This document shows, one piece after another, positions 46,501 to 54,620 of a stretch of 64,000 bases of DNA. The stretch comes from Bacteroidota bacterium (GTDB taxonomy: Bacteria > Bacteroidota > Ignavibacteria > Kapaibacteriales > HRBIN21): assembly GCA_030550275.1 (NCBI GenBank), contig JAUQPR010000006.1, positions 83,946 through 147,945 on the forward strand, given 5' to 3'. Numbering within the stretch: the first letter of the stretch is position 1; each line of letters begins with the position of its first letter. Both the position numbers and the translations under genes were made by a program. The notes beneath the pieces are model-generated. The model ran no database searches, was not told where the DNA came from, and was given only the letters and a program-made list of their open reading frames with translations.

Positions 46501-47997
46501 ATCCTCGTCCAGGACCGACTGCAGCCAGAGGGAGTCTACGGTTAGGAAGCCCTCGGAGAGCTGGAGGCTGGCATCCAATTGGGCGATTGGCAGGCTGCCG
46601 ATCTGCCCGCCCGTTGCCGTGCCCTGGAGTCGGAGTTGAAGCCGAGAGAGCTCGCGCCCGCGCCCCTCAAGCTGCCAACTTCCGCTCAGAAGAAGTGGCT
46701 GAAGCTGCCGTGCCGTTGGAGGCAGCAGCTCGTGGAGGGCGATTCCGGTGGTGCGTAAGCGAACGCGGTAGGCGGGGAGCTCGCCCATCGGGTCGTGCAG
46801 CCAGGCTTGGAGCTGGAGCGCTCCAATCCCCGTGCGGAGCCCCCCTTCGAACGCGATAGAATCACGCGAGGCGCTGATGCGGAGGTCTTGCAGCCGCACA
46901 AAGCCCAGCGCGGTGAGTTCGGGGGGAAACTCTGCCGCCACGCTCCGGAGCCATTTCACGGGCACCATTGCCGTAGCGATGGTGCCGGAGAGTTGGGCAC
47001 GTTCGGGCTGGCGCCCATTGCGGAGCCGGAAGCTGCCACGGATCCAGCCTTCACGGCTGTGGAGCCAGAGATGCTGCAGGCGGAGATCCTTCAGGGTGCC
47101 GCTGCCCTCCAGGATGCCGGAGAGGTCTGCCGTCAGCGGTGGCACTGCGGGGAGCCAGGGGCGGAGCCTCCGTGGCACAAGGGAATCGATGCGCACGAAG
47201 AGCTGGAGTTGCCCCTGCTGCAGCAGCGAATCCGGTGTTGTGGGCTGCGGCGATGTTGCCCGAATATCGAACCGCACTCCTGCACCGGGCGTCCGGAAGC
47301 GAAACTCCTCCAACCGAAGCTCTCTGGGCGAAAGCGCGATGCTACCGCTGAGGTGTTCCACCACCGCGCCCGAGAGCAGCTCCGTTGCGCTGAAGGAGCG
47401 CACGGCGAGATTCACTCGGCGCTCGTGCGGGAAGATGGCTGCGCTGGCAAGAAGATTGAGCCGGCGAAGCTGCCAGCGCTGCTGTCCGGCGATGCCTTCG
47501 CCGGCGGGGCTGAGCGAATCCACAACCGTGAGCTCGGCATCCTGCAGGTGGAAGCTGCGCAGCCAGATGGAGAGCTCCGGAGGTTCGCCGCGTTGGGTAT
47601 CGCGCGGGAAGATGCGCTCGAAGTTCCACAGGCTATCGCGTCCGCGGACCAGCGTGAGCCGCACTCCCTCAGCACGCGCCGTGGGGAGGATGATCCGCCG
47701 CTGGGTGAGCGCGAAGGGTTCGTACGCGATGGCAATCCGCTCGGCAGCGGCGACGGTATCGCCGCTGCGGTCGCGCAGGACAACGCCGAAGAGCTCCAGC
47801 CGAGTCAGCCGCACCTGGAGGTCGCCGATGGAGAGCGTGCCGGAGATCCCCGCATTGAAGCGCTGCAGCAGCTGCTCCAGCAGCCAGCGCCGTGGTACGG
47901 GATGTTGAAGCACAAGGTAGAGTGCCGCTGCCACCAGCAACAGGCTTCCTACCACACCACCCAGGAAGCTCTGCCACCAGCGCAGCGGTCTGCCCAT
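43585..47997 (-). CDS. tamB: TamB-like translocation and assembly protein
   Basis: 1470 residues with an N-terminal membrane anchor (SFLGGVVGSLLLVAAALYLVL). The long middle is repetitive beta-strand, as in the hydrophobic-groove domain of AsmA-like proteins. The C-terminal DUF490 region includes GTPGTGDESKLFSDIVWLL and GGITLRWGG. TamB bridges inner and outer membranes and is linked to lipid transport and barrel assembly. TamA is not in the window. Confidence 0.87.
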   Translation of the reverse strand: MGRPLRWWQSFLGGVVGSLLLVAAALYLVLQHPVPRRWLLEQLLQRFNAGISGTLSIGDLQVRLTRLELFGVVLRDRSGDTVAAAERIAIAYEPFALTQRRIILPTARAEGVRLTLVRGRDSLWNFERIFPRDTQRGEPPELSIWLRSFHLQDAELTVVDSLSPAGEGIAGQQRWQLRRLNLLASAAIFPHERRVNLAVRSFSATELLSGAVVEHLSGSIALSPRELRLEEFRFRTPGAGVRFDIRATSPQPTTPDSLLQQGQLQLFVRIDSLVPRRLRPWLPAVPPLTADLSGILEGSGTLKDLRLQHLWLHSREGWIRGSFRLRNGRQPERAQLSGTIATAMVPVKWLRSVAAEFPPELTALGFVRLQDLRISASRDSIAFEGGLRTGIGALQLQAWLHDPMGELPAYRVRLRTTGIALHELLPPTARQLQPLLLSGSWQLEGRGRELSRLQLRLQGTATGGQIGSLPIAQLDASLQLSEGFLTVDSLWLQSVLDEDSTQVRAYGWADLRTPEQPSYRFNAELVHFPLAAVLQDTALPQWLSARFQLSGRGAHPDSLEGFLQAQLSELQYAQWALLPFELAVSISRPSASVRFVQVTGAPATVQLSGQWRLSQLPNLLEAMSAASQHWLWTQEQHVRATAPPPVQLRPLPDTATVAFRLEIRDLGWLNRWLAPNELTGSLSLEGTLSARPDSLRLEFSRVLLRDLHLRTPESQVRIGALRGDGLRLGFSARPTVQLRTLGGSLLLEALSNGKQRLDSLHLAYTLSPDSGRLRLSAQLLQLRMLWEARLTDEGTAYRLSTPLLALEYTAAGLRWMAPRPFELYISPEGITVDSLLLQRPEAERLCVHGRTGWERFAGLELSVQGLRLRDLLPVVLADYPEVQNLDGLIDSARVRLQGAFAAPKALGSLWLRQLRYEKVPLGTLRMHFATQANTLQGELFLEQQQQRLLLSIGSFPLVPEEFERVPVALSLRAEQIAATVLSPAAPQLRELRGQLSAELTIQGHLPTGLEFEGWLRSDTLSFVLQRTAIPYRALVRARFLRQQLTIEQLALWNLPEDLPNSGATLTGTIGLRELRPWAFDLRVRIRRLLVLSYASAAVNPMFYGPVLISTGSESLQLWGTWEQPQLSGTLLLLSARLILPEPFLAEAQQQWLLAQYHWVAARQFPELPPPAPPASEADFATRLRYDLRVYLVGEFFLTVDLAPTQQLIAILEAETPGVPLAYVTGPDGKPQLLGRFRLREGSTYKFYRNFAATGVIAFTTGELDNPELDLEVRYQGVRILGGQRQSYEIRFTIQGSRRNLRIGNWRYWIAGTPGTGDESKLFSDIVWLLLTGRTQEELEGGGATQAALGSNIPIANLTTIASKAATELFRGLGVVQDVQLDPVSGTFDLEQLRARITGQLGGITLRWGGTVGNPLQQAEFSVEIPLSELLRGSPGFLRQVLLQLSTTTGSSTVTLPSNQRLWEVRISVRL

Positions 47998-48009
47998 GAG
48001 GGGAGTGGC

Positions 48010-49071
48010 TCAAGGTTGGAATTCCGCCGAGCGCTCCAGGAACACCTTTACCAGCTCGATCGCCGCCTGCACATCCTCGCGGTGGACACATTCGACGACC
48101 GAGTGCGTGTAGCGGTTCGGAATGGAGATTGTGCACACGGGGATGCCCGAACGGCTCAACTGCATCGCGGCGGCATCTGTTCCGCCACGCGGCAGCACCT
48201 CCATCTGGTAGGGGATGTTGTGCTCTTCGGCAAGCTGGCGCAGGAAGCGCACCAGCCCAGGGTGGGAGATGGAGTAGGAATCCAGCAGCTTGATTGCCAC
48301 GCCCTGCCCCAGCCGCGTGCACTGCTGGTGCTCTTCGGTCCCTGGGGTATCGGCAGCGATGGTGACGTCGATGGCGATGCCGATATCGGGTTCCAGTCCA
48401 AAGGCAGCGGTGCGAGCACCGCGGACGCCAACCTCCTCCTGCACGGTTGCAACGGCGTAGACATCGTCGCTGCTGTGGGTAAAGCTCTTGAAGGCTTGCA
48501 GCATGACGTAGATGCCGATGCGGTCATCGAGCGTCTTGCCCGTGTAGAGGTTGCCCATCTCGATGAGCTCGCGCTCCAGCGTGATCGGGTCGCCGATGCT
48601 CACCAACTCCTTGACCTCCTCGGCGGGGAGCCCGACGTCGATGAAGAGCTCTTCGATGGGGATGACCTTGGAGCGCTCCTCCGGGGTGGTCAGGTGAGCG
48701 GCTTTGATGGCGATGACGCCATCGAGGACGCGCTTGCCGTAGACCTTGACGCGCTGGGCAACGAGCGTGCGCGGGTCGAACCCGCCGAGCGGGTGGAAGT
48801 ACAGGAAGCCGTCCTTGTGAATGTGGCGCACGACGAAGGAGATCTCGTCCATGTGCGCGGCGAGCATGATTTTGCGCCGCCGCTCACCGGTGCCGCGCCG
48901 CAGAGCAAAGAGGTTGCCCATGACGTCGGTGTAGAGCTCATCGGCGTACGGGGCAAGCTCGCTCTTCAACAGTTCACGCAGCGGCTCCTCGCGACCGGGG
49001 ACGGCGGGCGTTGAGCACAGACGCTTGAGCAGTTCCAGCGACATGGGGTCGAGAGCGTTGTGAGACGTCAC
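48010..49071 (-). CDS. M42-family aminopeptidase (glutamyl aminopeptidase-like)
   Basis: 353 residues from GTG 49071, which overlaps the isocitrate dehydrogenase TGA (GTGA); ATG 49044 (MSLELLKRL) gives the more usual N-terminus and may be the true start. Metal ligands are in LAAHMDEISFVV, TLDDRIGIYV and TVQEEVGVRGA, with late HSVVE and RGGTDAAAMQLS, as in dinuclear-metal tetrahedral aminopeptidases. It degrades short peptides in the cytoplasm. Confidence 0.9.
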   Translation of the reverse strand: MTSHNALDPMSLELLKRLCSTPAVPGREEPLRELLKSELAPYADELYTDVMGNLFALRRGTGERRRKIMLAAHMDEISFVVRHIHKDGFLYFHPLGGFDPRTLVAQRVKVYGKRVLDGVIAIKAAHLTTPEERSKVIPIEELFIDVGLPAEEVKELVSIGDPITLERELIEMGNLYTGKTLDDRIGIYVMLQAFKSFTHSSDDVYAVATVQEEVGVRGARTAAFGLEPDIGIAIDVTIAADTPGTEEHQQCTRLGQGVAIKLLDSYSISHPGLVRFLRQLAEEHNIPYQMEVLPRGGTDAAAMQLSRSGIPVCTISIPNRYTHSVVECVHREDVQAAIELVKVFLERSAEFQP

Positions 49072-50486
49072 TCTTCACCTTGGGCTCTGCTGTAGAGCGC
49101 AGTACCGTTGACGTGGTGGAGCAGCTCTACGTGCATCCAGCGCACCCCTGCAGCGGTCAGCTCCTGCAGTGCCTGCAGGAGCTGCTCCGGCGTGATGGGG
49201 TCCGGGGAGAGGTAGCGGCAGCGGTACCAGTCCACCAGCAGGATGGGCGGGGGCTCGCCTGGAAAGACGCGTGTGCCTCGGTTGGAGATCATCTGGAGCT
49301 GCAGCGGACCGAGCTGCTGTGGCAGCGCCGGCAAGCCCTCGCGCGAGCGCACGAAGACATCCATACCGTGGAGGTGCCAGGGGGCGGATTCGGGCGAGGC
49401 AACCGGCTGTGGACCAGGCGGGGGAGCCTCCGGCAGCGTGGGCAGCTCGGTGAAATCCAGCGGCGCAAGGTTGCTGATCACCGCGCGGGTGAACTCCCGC
49501 GTGGTGGCATTGCCTCCGAGGTCGCGTGTGCGGATGCCGGATGCCAGGGTCAACCGCACGGCTTCCTCGATCCGGTGGGCGTGGCGGTGCAGCCCGAGGA
49601 AGTGCAGCATCTGGACTGCCGACAGCAGCAGTGCCGTCGGGTTTGCAATGCCGCGCCCGGCGATATCGGGTGCCGAACCGTGCACGGCTTCGAAGACGGC
49701 GCGCCCAGTGCCGATGTTCCCGCCGGGGGCAACTCCCAAGCCGCCGACCAGCCCGGCGCACAGGTCGCTGACCAGATCCCCAAAGAGGTTCGGCAGCACC
49801 AGCACGTCGAAGCGCTCCGGATTCACCACCAATTGCATGCACAGGTTGTCGATGAGGATGTCATCGGCGTGGAGCTCCGGGTACTCGGCGGCAATCCGGT
49901 AGAAGAGCTCGCGGAAGAGCCCGTCGCTCATCTTGTGGATGTTCGCCTTGTGCACGCAGGTGATGCGGCGTCGCCCTTGCCGGCGCGCCAGCTCGAAGGC
50001 GAAGCGAATGAAGACCTCCGAGCCCGGACGCGTGATAATGCGCAACTGCTGGACAACATCGGGTGTTTGCCAGTGCTCGATGCCGCCGTAGGTATCCTCG
50101 ATGTTCTCACGCAGCACGATGAGGTCAACGTTTTCAAAGCGAGTGCGCACGCCAGGAAGGGAACGCGCCGGACGCACGTTGGCAAAGAGGTCAAGCGCCT
50201 TCCGGATGGTCACGTTGACGCTTTTGTGCCCGCTGCCGATGGGCGTGGTCGTTGGACCTTTGAGCGCTACGCGGTTGCGCAGGATCGAAGCGAGCGTCTC
50301 CGCGGGCAGGGGTGTACCCCAGCGCTGGGCGCATTCCAAGCCGGCTTCGCGTTCCTCCCACTCGATGGGGACTGCGGCGGCATCCAGAATCTCCTGCACC
50401 GCAGCGGTGATCTCCGGACCGATGCCATCGCCGCGGATGAGCGTTACGGTCTGCCGGCGGAGCGAGGAAGCAGAGGATTCAGCCAT
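49068..50486 (-). CDS. icd: Isocitrate dehydrogenase, Thermus type with C-terminal extension
   Basis: 472 residues. The decarboxylating dehydrogenase domain (TLIRGDGIGPEI, then GHKSVNVTIRKALDLFANVRP and RENIEDTYGGIEH) runs to about residue 335, ending with the coenzyme region AVHGSAPDIAGRGIANP. The last 110-130 residues (LHGMDVFVRSREGLPALPQQ and on) are the extra C-terminal domain known from Thermus thermophilus isocitrate dehydrogenase. NADP preference is an inference. It sits upstream of the M42 peptidase, overlapping by 4 bp. Confidence 0.88.
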   Translation of the reverse strand: MAESSASSLRRQTVTLIRGDGIGPEITAAVQEILDAAAVPIEWEEREAGLECAQRWGTPLPAETLASILRNRVALKGPTTTPIGSGHKSVNVTIRKALDLFANVRPARSLPGVRTRFENVDLIVLRENIEDTYGGIEHWQTPDVVQQLRIITRPGSEVFIRFAFELARRQGRRRITCVHKANIHKMSDGLFRELFYRIAAEYPELHADDILIDNLCMQLVVNPERFDVLVLPNLFGDLVSDLCAGLVGGLGVAPGGNIGTGRAVFEAVHGSAPDIAGRGIANPTALLLSAVQMLHFLGLHRHAHRIEEAVRLTLASGIRTRDLGGNATTREFTRAVISNLAPLDFTELPTLPEAPPPGPQPVASPESAPWHLHGMDVFVRSREGLPALPQQLGPLQLQMISNRGTRVFPGEPPPILLVDWYRCRYLSPDPITPEQLLQALQELTAAGVRWMHVELLHHVNGTALYSRAQGEE

Positions 50487-50497
50487 TGCCCGATGAC

Positions 50498-51346
50498 CTA
50501 CTGAAGCACGAACGGGACGTATTCAGCCTGGACGACCTCGTACGTTGTGCCGTAGCGATGCACGATGCCGATGATGCCGCAGTGCTGCGGGCGCCAGTCC
50601 TTCTCGCGCGGGAAGCGGTAGCGGTACGTGCGGCTGAGTGAATCGCCGGCGGCGACGCCCTCGGGATGGAGCTGTTCGCCCCATGCCCCCATGACACCAT
50701 CCCGCAGCACAAAGCGGTGGAGGTAGTTGGGGATATCCGGTGGGGTACGGCGGTAGTCCAATTGGTACTGTACGATGCTATCCTCGACCACGTAGAGCGC
50801 CAGGTAGTCGTTCGGCGTGCCGCGCTCTCGGTAGCGCACCCGCGCGGTGATGGTCAGCTCCCAGCGGCTGGTGTCCAGCCGCGCCTCCAGGGACAATGCC
50901 ACTGGGGCGTTGCCTTGGAGGGCTTCCGCCACGGCTCCAGCCCAGGCGGTCGGCGCAAGGATGTGGTTGCCGGGGTATCCCCGGCGGTTGACCATCCCAT
51001 TAGGATTCCCCGCCCGGCTGATGCCGAAGAACTCGTCTAGCTCAGTTGCCACCGGGTTGCGGAAATCGTACGTGTACGGCGGCGCAGCAGGGCGAGCGAA
51101 GAAGCCGGCGTGAACACTCATGAGGATAACGCGCCCGGGGTAGCGAGCCTGCAGCTCCTGAGCGCGCTCGTGAGCTTCGGGGCAGTTGCCACAGCGGAAG
51201 CCGGTGTAATCCTCCAGCAGCACCTTCTGCACGAAGGCGCCTGCGGTGCCCGTATCGGCAGGGCTCTCTTCAGTGTACGGCGGGCTGATGACGTCGCAGC
51301 CTGTGGCAAGGAGCGCTGCCACAAGGGGAAGCAGTACCGTTCGCAT
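50498..51346 (-). CDS. Omp28-like lipoprotein with thioredoxin-like domain
   Basis: 282 residues from ATG 51346, with lipobox LLATGC. LLEDYTGFRCGNCPEAHE contains a CxxC in a thioredoxin-like setting, as in Omp28-related proteins of Bacteroidota. PNGMVNRRGYPGN is another family-like block. It is probably an outer-membrane lipoprotein; redox activity is possible but not shown. A perfect -7 element is 30 nt upstream. Confidence 0.78.
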   Translation of the reverse strand: MRTVLLPLVAALLATGCDVISPPYTEESPADTGTAGAFVQKVLLEDYTGFRCGNCPEAHERAQELQARYPGRVILMSVHAGFFARPAAPPYTYDFRNPVATELDEFFGISRAGNPNGMVNRRGYPGNHILAPTAWAGAVAEALQGNAPVALSLEARLDTSRWELTITARVRYRERGTPNDYLALYVVEDSIVQYQLDYRRTPPDIPNYLHRFVLRDGVMGAWGEQLHPEGVAAGDSLSRTYRYRFPREKDWRPQHCGIIGIVHRYGTTYEVVQAEYVPFVLQ

Positions 51347-51375
51347 TCGGCAACGCGTGCGGCTTGCACTGGGTG

Positions 51376-51383
51376 CAAAATTA
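51376..51383 (-). promoter_or_regulatory. -7 promoter element (TAATTTTG) of the Omp28-like gene
   Basis: Exact TAnnTTTG followed by CACC on the minus strand, 30 nt upstream of the ATG at 51346. Confidence 0.65.
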
Positions 51384-51426
51384 GCCCCCGTGCTGCCAAC
51401 GTATCCGTAAGCGAGAGCGCTCGGGG

Positions 51427-51909
51427 TCACTGCCGGGCTTGTTCGACGGCACGGAAGACCTCCTCATAGGGAGGCTCGATGCCCGGGTTCTCTGTCACCC
51501 ACACGTAGCGCACTGTTCCGCTGGGGTCGAGCACGAACACGCTGCGCTTTGCCGCAACGTAGCCCTTGAGCCCGGCGAAGTCCTCGTGGTACACGTCGTA
51601 GAGGCGCACGACTCGGCGCTCGTAATCGCATAGCAGCGGGAAGGGCAGGTTGTGCTGTTCGGCAAAGGCTTTGTTGGCGAAGGGTCCGTCAACGCTGATG
51701 CCCAGCAACTGGGCATTGAGCTCGCGGAGGCGCCCGAATTCATCGCGGAAGGTGCACATCTCCTTGGTGCACACGCCGGTGAAGGCGCCCGGGAAGAACG
51801 CCAGCACCACAGGCGCTCCAGCGGCGAGGAACTCCTGCAGCGAACGCAACTGGCGATCGGCATCGTAGAGCGTAAACTCCGGTGCCTTCTGTCCTACCTG
51901 AGGTCGCAT
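51427..51909 (-). CDS. Peroxiredoxin (AhpC/TSA family)
   Basis: 160 residues from ATG 51909. The peroxidatic site FFPGAFTGVCTKEMCTFRDE carries the catalytic cysteine and a second cysteine five residues later, typical of BCP/AhpE-like members. It reduces peroxides in the cytoplasm using thiol donors. A perfect -7 element is 58 nt upstream and continues CACTGCC, as in the cytochrome and GT9 promoters. The gene diverges from the amino-acid permease. Confidence 0.9.
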   Translation of the reverse strand: MRPQVGQKAPEFTLYDADRQLRSLQEFLAAGAPVVLAFFPGAFTGVCTKEMCTFRDEFGRLRELNAQLLGISVDGPFANKAFAEQHNLPFPLLCDYERRVVRLYDVYHEDFAGLKGYVAAKRSVFVLDPSGTVRYVWVTENPGIEPPYEEVFRAVEQARQ

Positions 51910-51966
51910 GGGAGGTGCAAAGGATGTGGCACAAGCAGACAGCTCCGTGTACACACAACGGCAGTG

Positions 51967-51974
51967 CAAAGATA
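51967..51974 (-). promoter_or_regulatory. -7 promoter element (TATCTTTG) of the peroxiredoxin gene
   Basis: Exact TAnnTTTG extended by CACTGCC on the minus strand. This extension is shared with the promoters at 26087 and 57541. Confidence 0.65.
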
Positions 51975-52058
51975 CACGGCGGCTGCCCAACGCGATTCAA
52001 GGTGCGTTCCCTAATTTGCGGACCGTGTTGGGCGTATGTCAGACAGCTCAGTAGGCAG

Positions 52059-53519
52059 ATGCGCACGACGAAGTCCGTTGATGAGCTGATTCGCGAGGCA
52101 GCGACCTCGCAGGAGTTGCGGCGGGAGCTCGGACCGCTCAACCTGGTTGCACTGGGCATTGGGGCGATTATCGGTGCGGGGATCTTCGTGCTCACCGGTC
52201 AGGCGGCAGCGCAGTATGCCGGACCGGCGATTGCGCTCTCGTTCGTGCTCTCGGGGCTGGGGTGCGTCTTTGCCGCGCTGTGCTATGCTGAGTTTGCCTC
52301 GCTCATCCCGATTGCCGGCAGCGCGTATACGTACGCGTATGCGACGCTGGGGCAGTTCTTTGCCTGGATTATCGGCTGGGACCTGTTGCTGGAGTACCTC
52401 TTCGGCGCCTCGACGGTAGCGGTTGGATGGTCGGGCTACGTCGTCAGTTGGCTGGCGGATATCGGCATCCACGTGCCCAAGGAGCTGGCATCGGCACCAC
52501 TGGCGTTTGACCCGAAGACCCATAGCTGGGCGACAACGGGGGCGGTATTCAACCTGCCGGCGGCGCTCATCATCGCTGTGCTGACGACGCTGCTGGTGTT
52601 GGGGATTCGTGAATCCGCCACGGTCAACAACATCATCGTGTTCGTGAAGGTGGGCGTGATTTTGCTCTTCATCACCTTCGGCGCCGCCTACGTCAACGTT
52701 GCCAACTGGATTCCTTTCATTCCGGAGAACACTGGGCAGTTCGGGCATTACGGCTGGAGCGGAATTCTGCGGGGTGCGGGGGTGATCTTCTTCGCCTACA
52801 TCGGCTTCGATGCGGTCTCGACGGCGGCGCAGGAGGCGCGCAATCCGCAGCGTGATATGCCTATCGGCATCATCGGGTCGCTGCTGATCTCGACCCTGCT
52901 GTACATCCTGGTTGCGCTGGTGATGACGGGGGTGGTGCACTACTCCAAGCTGGGGGTGCCCGACCCGATGGCAGTGGCGGTCAACGCAATGCAGAGTGCC
53001 GAAGGGGAGCCGCTCTACTGGCTTCGCCACATTGTGAAGTTGGGCGCGATTGCGGGACTGACCTCGGTTATCCTGGTGCTGCTGCTGGGGCAGCCACGCA
53101 TCCTGTACACGATGGCGAAGGATGGGCTGCTGCCGCAGTTCTTCGCGGCGGTGCATCCGAAGTTCCGCACCCCGGCACGAGCAACACTGCTAACAGGCAG
53201 CATCGCAGCGGTGATCGCTGGGTTGTTCCCCATCGGGATTCTGGGGGAGCTGGTCTCGATTGGAACGCTGTTGGCGTTCACCATCGTCTGCATTGCGGTG
53301 ATTGTGCTGCGGTATGAGCGACCGGACCTACCGCGCCCCTTCCGGGTGCCCTGGATGCCGGTCATTCCCATTCTGGGTGCCTTGGTGTCCCTGGTACAGA
53401 TGCTCTCGCTGCCGCTGGACACCTGGATTCGGCTTCTGGGGTGGATGGCGCTTGGGCTTCTCATCTATGCCGTCTACGGTCGGCGCCACAGTGTGGTGGG
53501 GCAGCAAACGCAGCGCTGA
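52059..53519 (+). CDS. Amino-acid permease (APC superfamily, cationic amino acid transporter-like)
   Basis: 486 residues from ATG 52059, about 12 helices. LVALGIGAIIGAGIFVLTGQ is the substrate-binding segment of TM1 in the APC family, and FFAYIGFDAVSTAAQEARNP is the TM6 block of the CAT/YfnA subgroup. It takes up amino acids by proton symport; the substrate is uncertain. The dapB ATG overlaps its stop, which might link uptake to lysine/DAP metabolism. Confidence 0.87.
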   Translation: MRTTKSVDELIREAATSQELRRELGPLNLVALGIGAIIGAGIFVLTGQAAAQYAGPAIALSFVLSGLGCVFAALCYAEFASLIPIAGSAYTYAYATLGQFFAWIIGWDLLLEYLFGASTVAVGWSGYVVSWLADIGIHVPKELASAPLAFDPKTHSWATTGAVFNLPAALIIAVLTTLLVLGIRESATVNNIIVFVKVGVILLFITFGAAYVNVANWIPFIPENTGQFGHYGWSGILRGAGVIFFAYIGFDAVSTAAQEARNPQRDMPIGIIGSLLISTLLYILVALVMTGVVHYSKLGVPDPMAVAVNAMQSAEGEPLYWLRHIVKLGAIAGLTSVILVLLLGQPRILYTMAKDGLLPQFFAAVHPKFRTPARATLLTGSIAAVIAGLFPIGILGELVSIGTLLAFTIVCIAVIVLRYERPDLPRPFRVPWMPVIPILGALVSLVQMLSLPLDTWIRLLGWMALGLLIYAVYGRRHSVVGQQTQR

Positions 53520-54256
53520 TGGAGCTGCCTCGGCTGGCGTTGGTGGGGTATGGGCGGATGGGGCGGGAGATCGAGTCGCTGGCGCGCCGCAGAGGGTTTG
53601 CGGTGACGGCGATCTTCTCCCGCTCCCGTCCCCTGACCTCGGTACAGGAGCTAACGGAGGCGGACGTGGTGGTGGATTTCTCCGTTGCCGAGGCTGTACC
53701 GCACACGGCGCAGCTTGCCCTGCAGGCGGGCAAGCGGCTGGTCATCGGGACGACGGGATGGGAGGCGTACCGCGAGGAGCTGCGCCGCCAGACCGATGCC
53801 TGGGGTGGCGGAGTGGTCTATGCGAGCAACTTCGCCATCGGTGTGCAGCTCCTCTACCACCTGGTGCAGCAGGCGGCGCGCTTCATTGCCCGTATGCCCG
53901 ACTACGACATCTTTCTCCACGAGATACACCATCGCCACAAGCGCGATGCCCCCAGTGGCACAGCACGGAAGCTGGCAGAGCTGATCCTGCGCGAGCTCCC
54001 GCGCAAACGTACGGCGAGCACTGCCACCGAGGGACCCCTCCCCGAAGACGTGCTGCACGTGAGCGCATCACGCGGTGGGGAGGTCATTGGAACGCACACC
54101 GTCTACATCGATGCCCCCGGGGAGAGTGTGGAGCTCATCCATCGGGCAAAATCCCGGGAGAGCTTCGCTGCAGGGGCGTTGCTGGCAGCGCAGTGGATTG
54201 CATCGCGGCAGGGATTCTATGAGTTCTCCGATGTGCTGCGGGCGCTTCTGGGCTAA
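53519..54256 (+). CDS. dapB: 4-hydroxy-tetrahydrodipicolinate reductase
   Basis: 245 residues from ATG 53519 (TGATG overlap with the permease). LALVGYGRMGREI is the nucleotide-binding loop and VIGTTGW is conserved. The substrate motif IFLHEIHHRHKRDAPSGTA has the catalytic histidine pair and lysine. It performs the second step of the DAP/lysine branch after dapA (at 17637). Confidence 0.94.
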   Translation: MELPRLALVGYGRMGREIESLARRRGFAVTAIFSRSRPLTSVQELTEADVVVDFSVAEAVPHTAQLALQAGKRLVIGTTGWEAYREELRRQTDAWGGGVVYASNFAIGVQLLYHLVQQAARFIARMPDYDIFLHEIHHRHKRDAPSGTARKLAELILRELPRKRTASTATEGPLPEDVLHVSASRGGEVIGTHTVYIDAPGESVELIHRAKSRESFAAGALLAAQWIASRQGFYEFSDVLRALLG

Positions 54257-54620
54257 GCTGAGCGTAGGGACGCTATTGAGCTGCATCGCCGCCGTGGGGA
54301 TGCCGCCGGAGATAGAGCCGCTGTTGCCCCTGCCCACGATTGAGCTGGCTCCAGGGGAGCGCTTTGGGAGCGCAACGGTGCTGCTGCGCAATCGTGGCAG
54401 CGAGCCCGTGCATATCCTGCAGGCGCAGCCGAGCTGTTGGTGTGTGACGGTTCAGCTCACTCAGGCGGTGATCGAGCCGGATTCGGTTGTGCTGCTGCGG
54501 CTGTGGGTCAATCGCCAGGGGCTGAGCACGGATACGCTGCAGTGGGTCGAGTGCCGCCTGGTGAGCACTGCCTGTAACAGCCCGCTGAACTTACGCATTC
54601 CCGTTCGGGTGCGCAATTGA
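54231..54620 (+). CDS. DUF1573 domain protein
   Basis: 129 residues from ATG 54231, 26 nt inside the dapB 3' end. A short signal-like N-terminus (AKLSVGTLLSCIAAVG) is followed by an immunoglobulin-like DUF1573 domain: VLLRNRGSEPVHILQAQPSC, with WC where the family has GCT. Its function is unknown; such domains are common in exported Bacteroidota proteins. It converges on and overlaps the ABC exporter gene by 30 bp. Confidence 0.7.
   Translation: MCCGRFWAKLSVGTLLSCIAAVGMPPEIEPLLPLPTIELAPGERFGSATVLLRNRGSEPVHILQAQPSCWCVTVQLTQAVIEPDSVVLLRLWVNRQGLSTDTLQWVECRLVSTACNSPLNLRIPVRVRN

Noticed and set aside
46795..49014. Plus-strand open frame of 739 codons
   Set aside because: Antisense to tamB and the M42 peptidase; long antisense frames are expected in such GC-rich DNA.
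49080..50504. Plus-strand open frame of 474 codons
   Set aside because: Mirror of the isocitrate dehydrogenase gene, no motifs.
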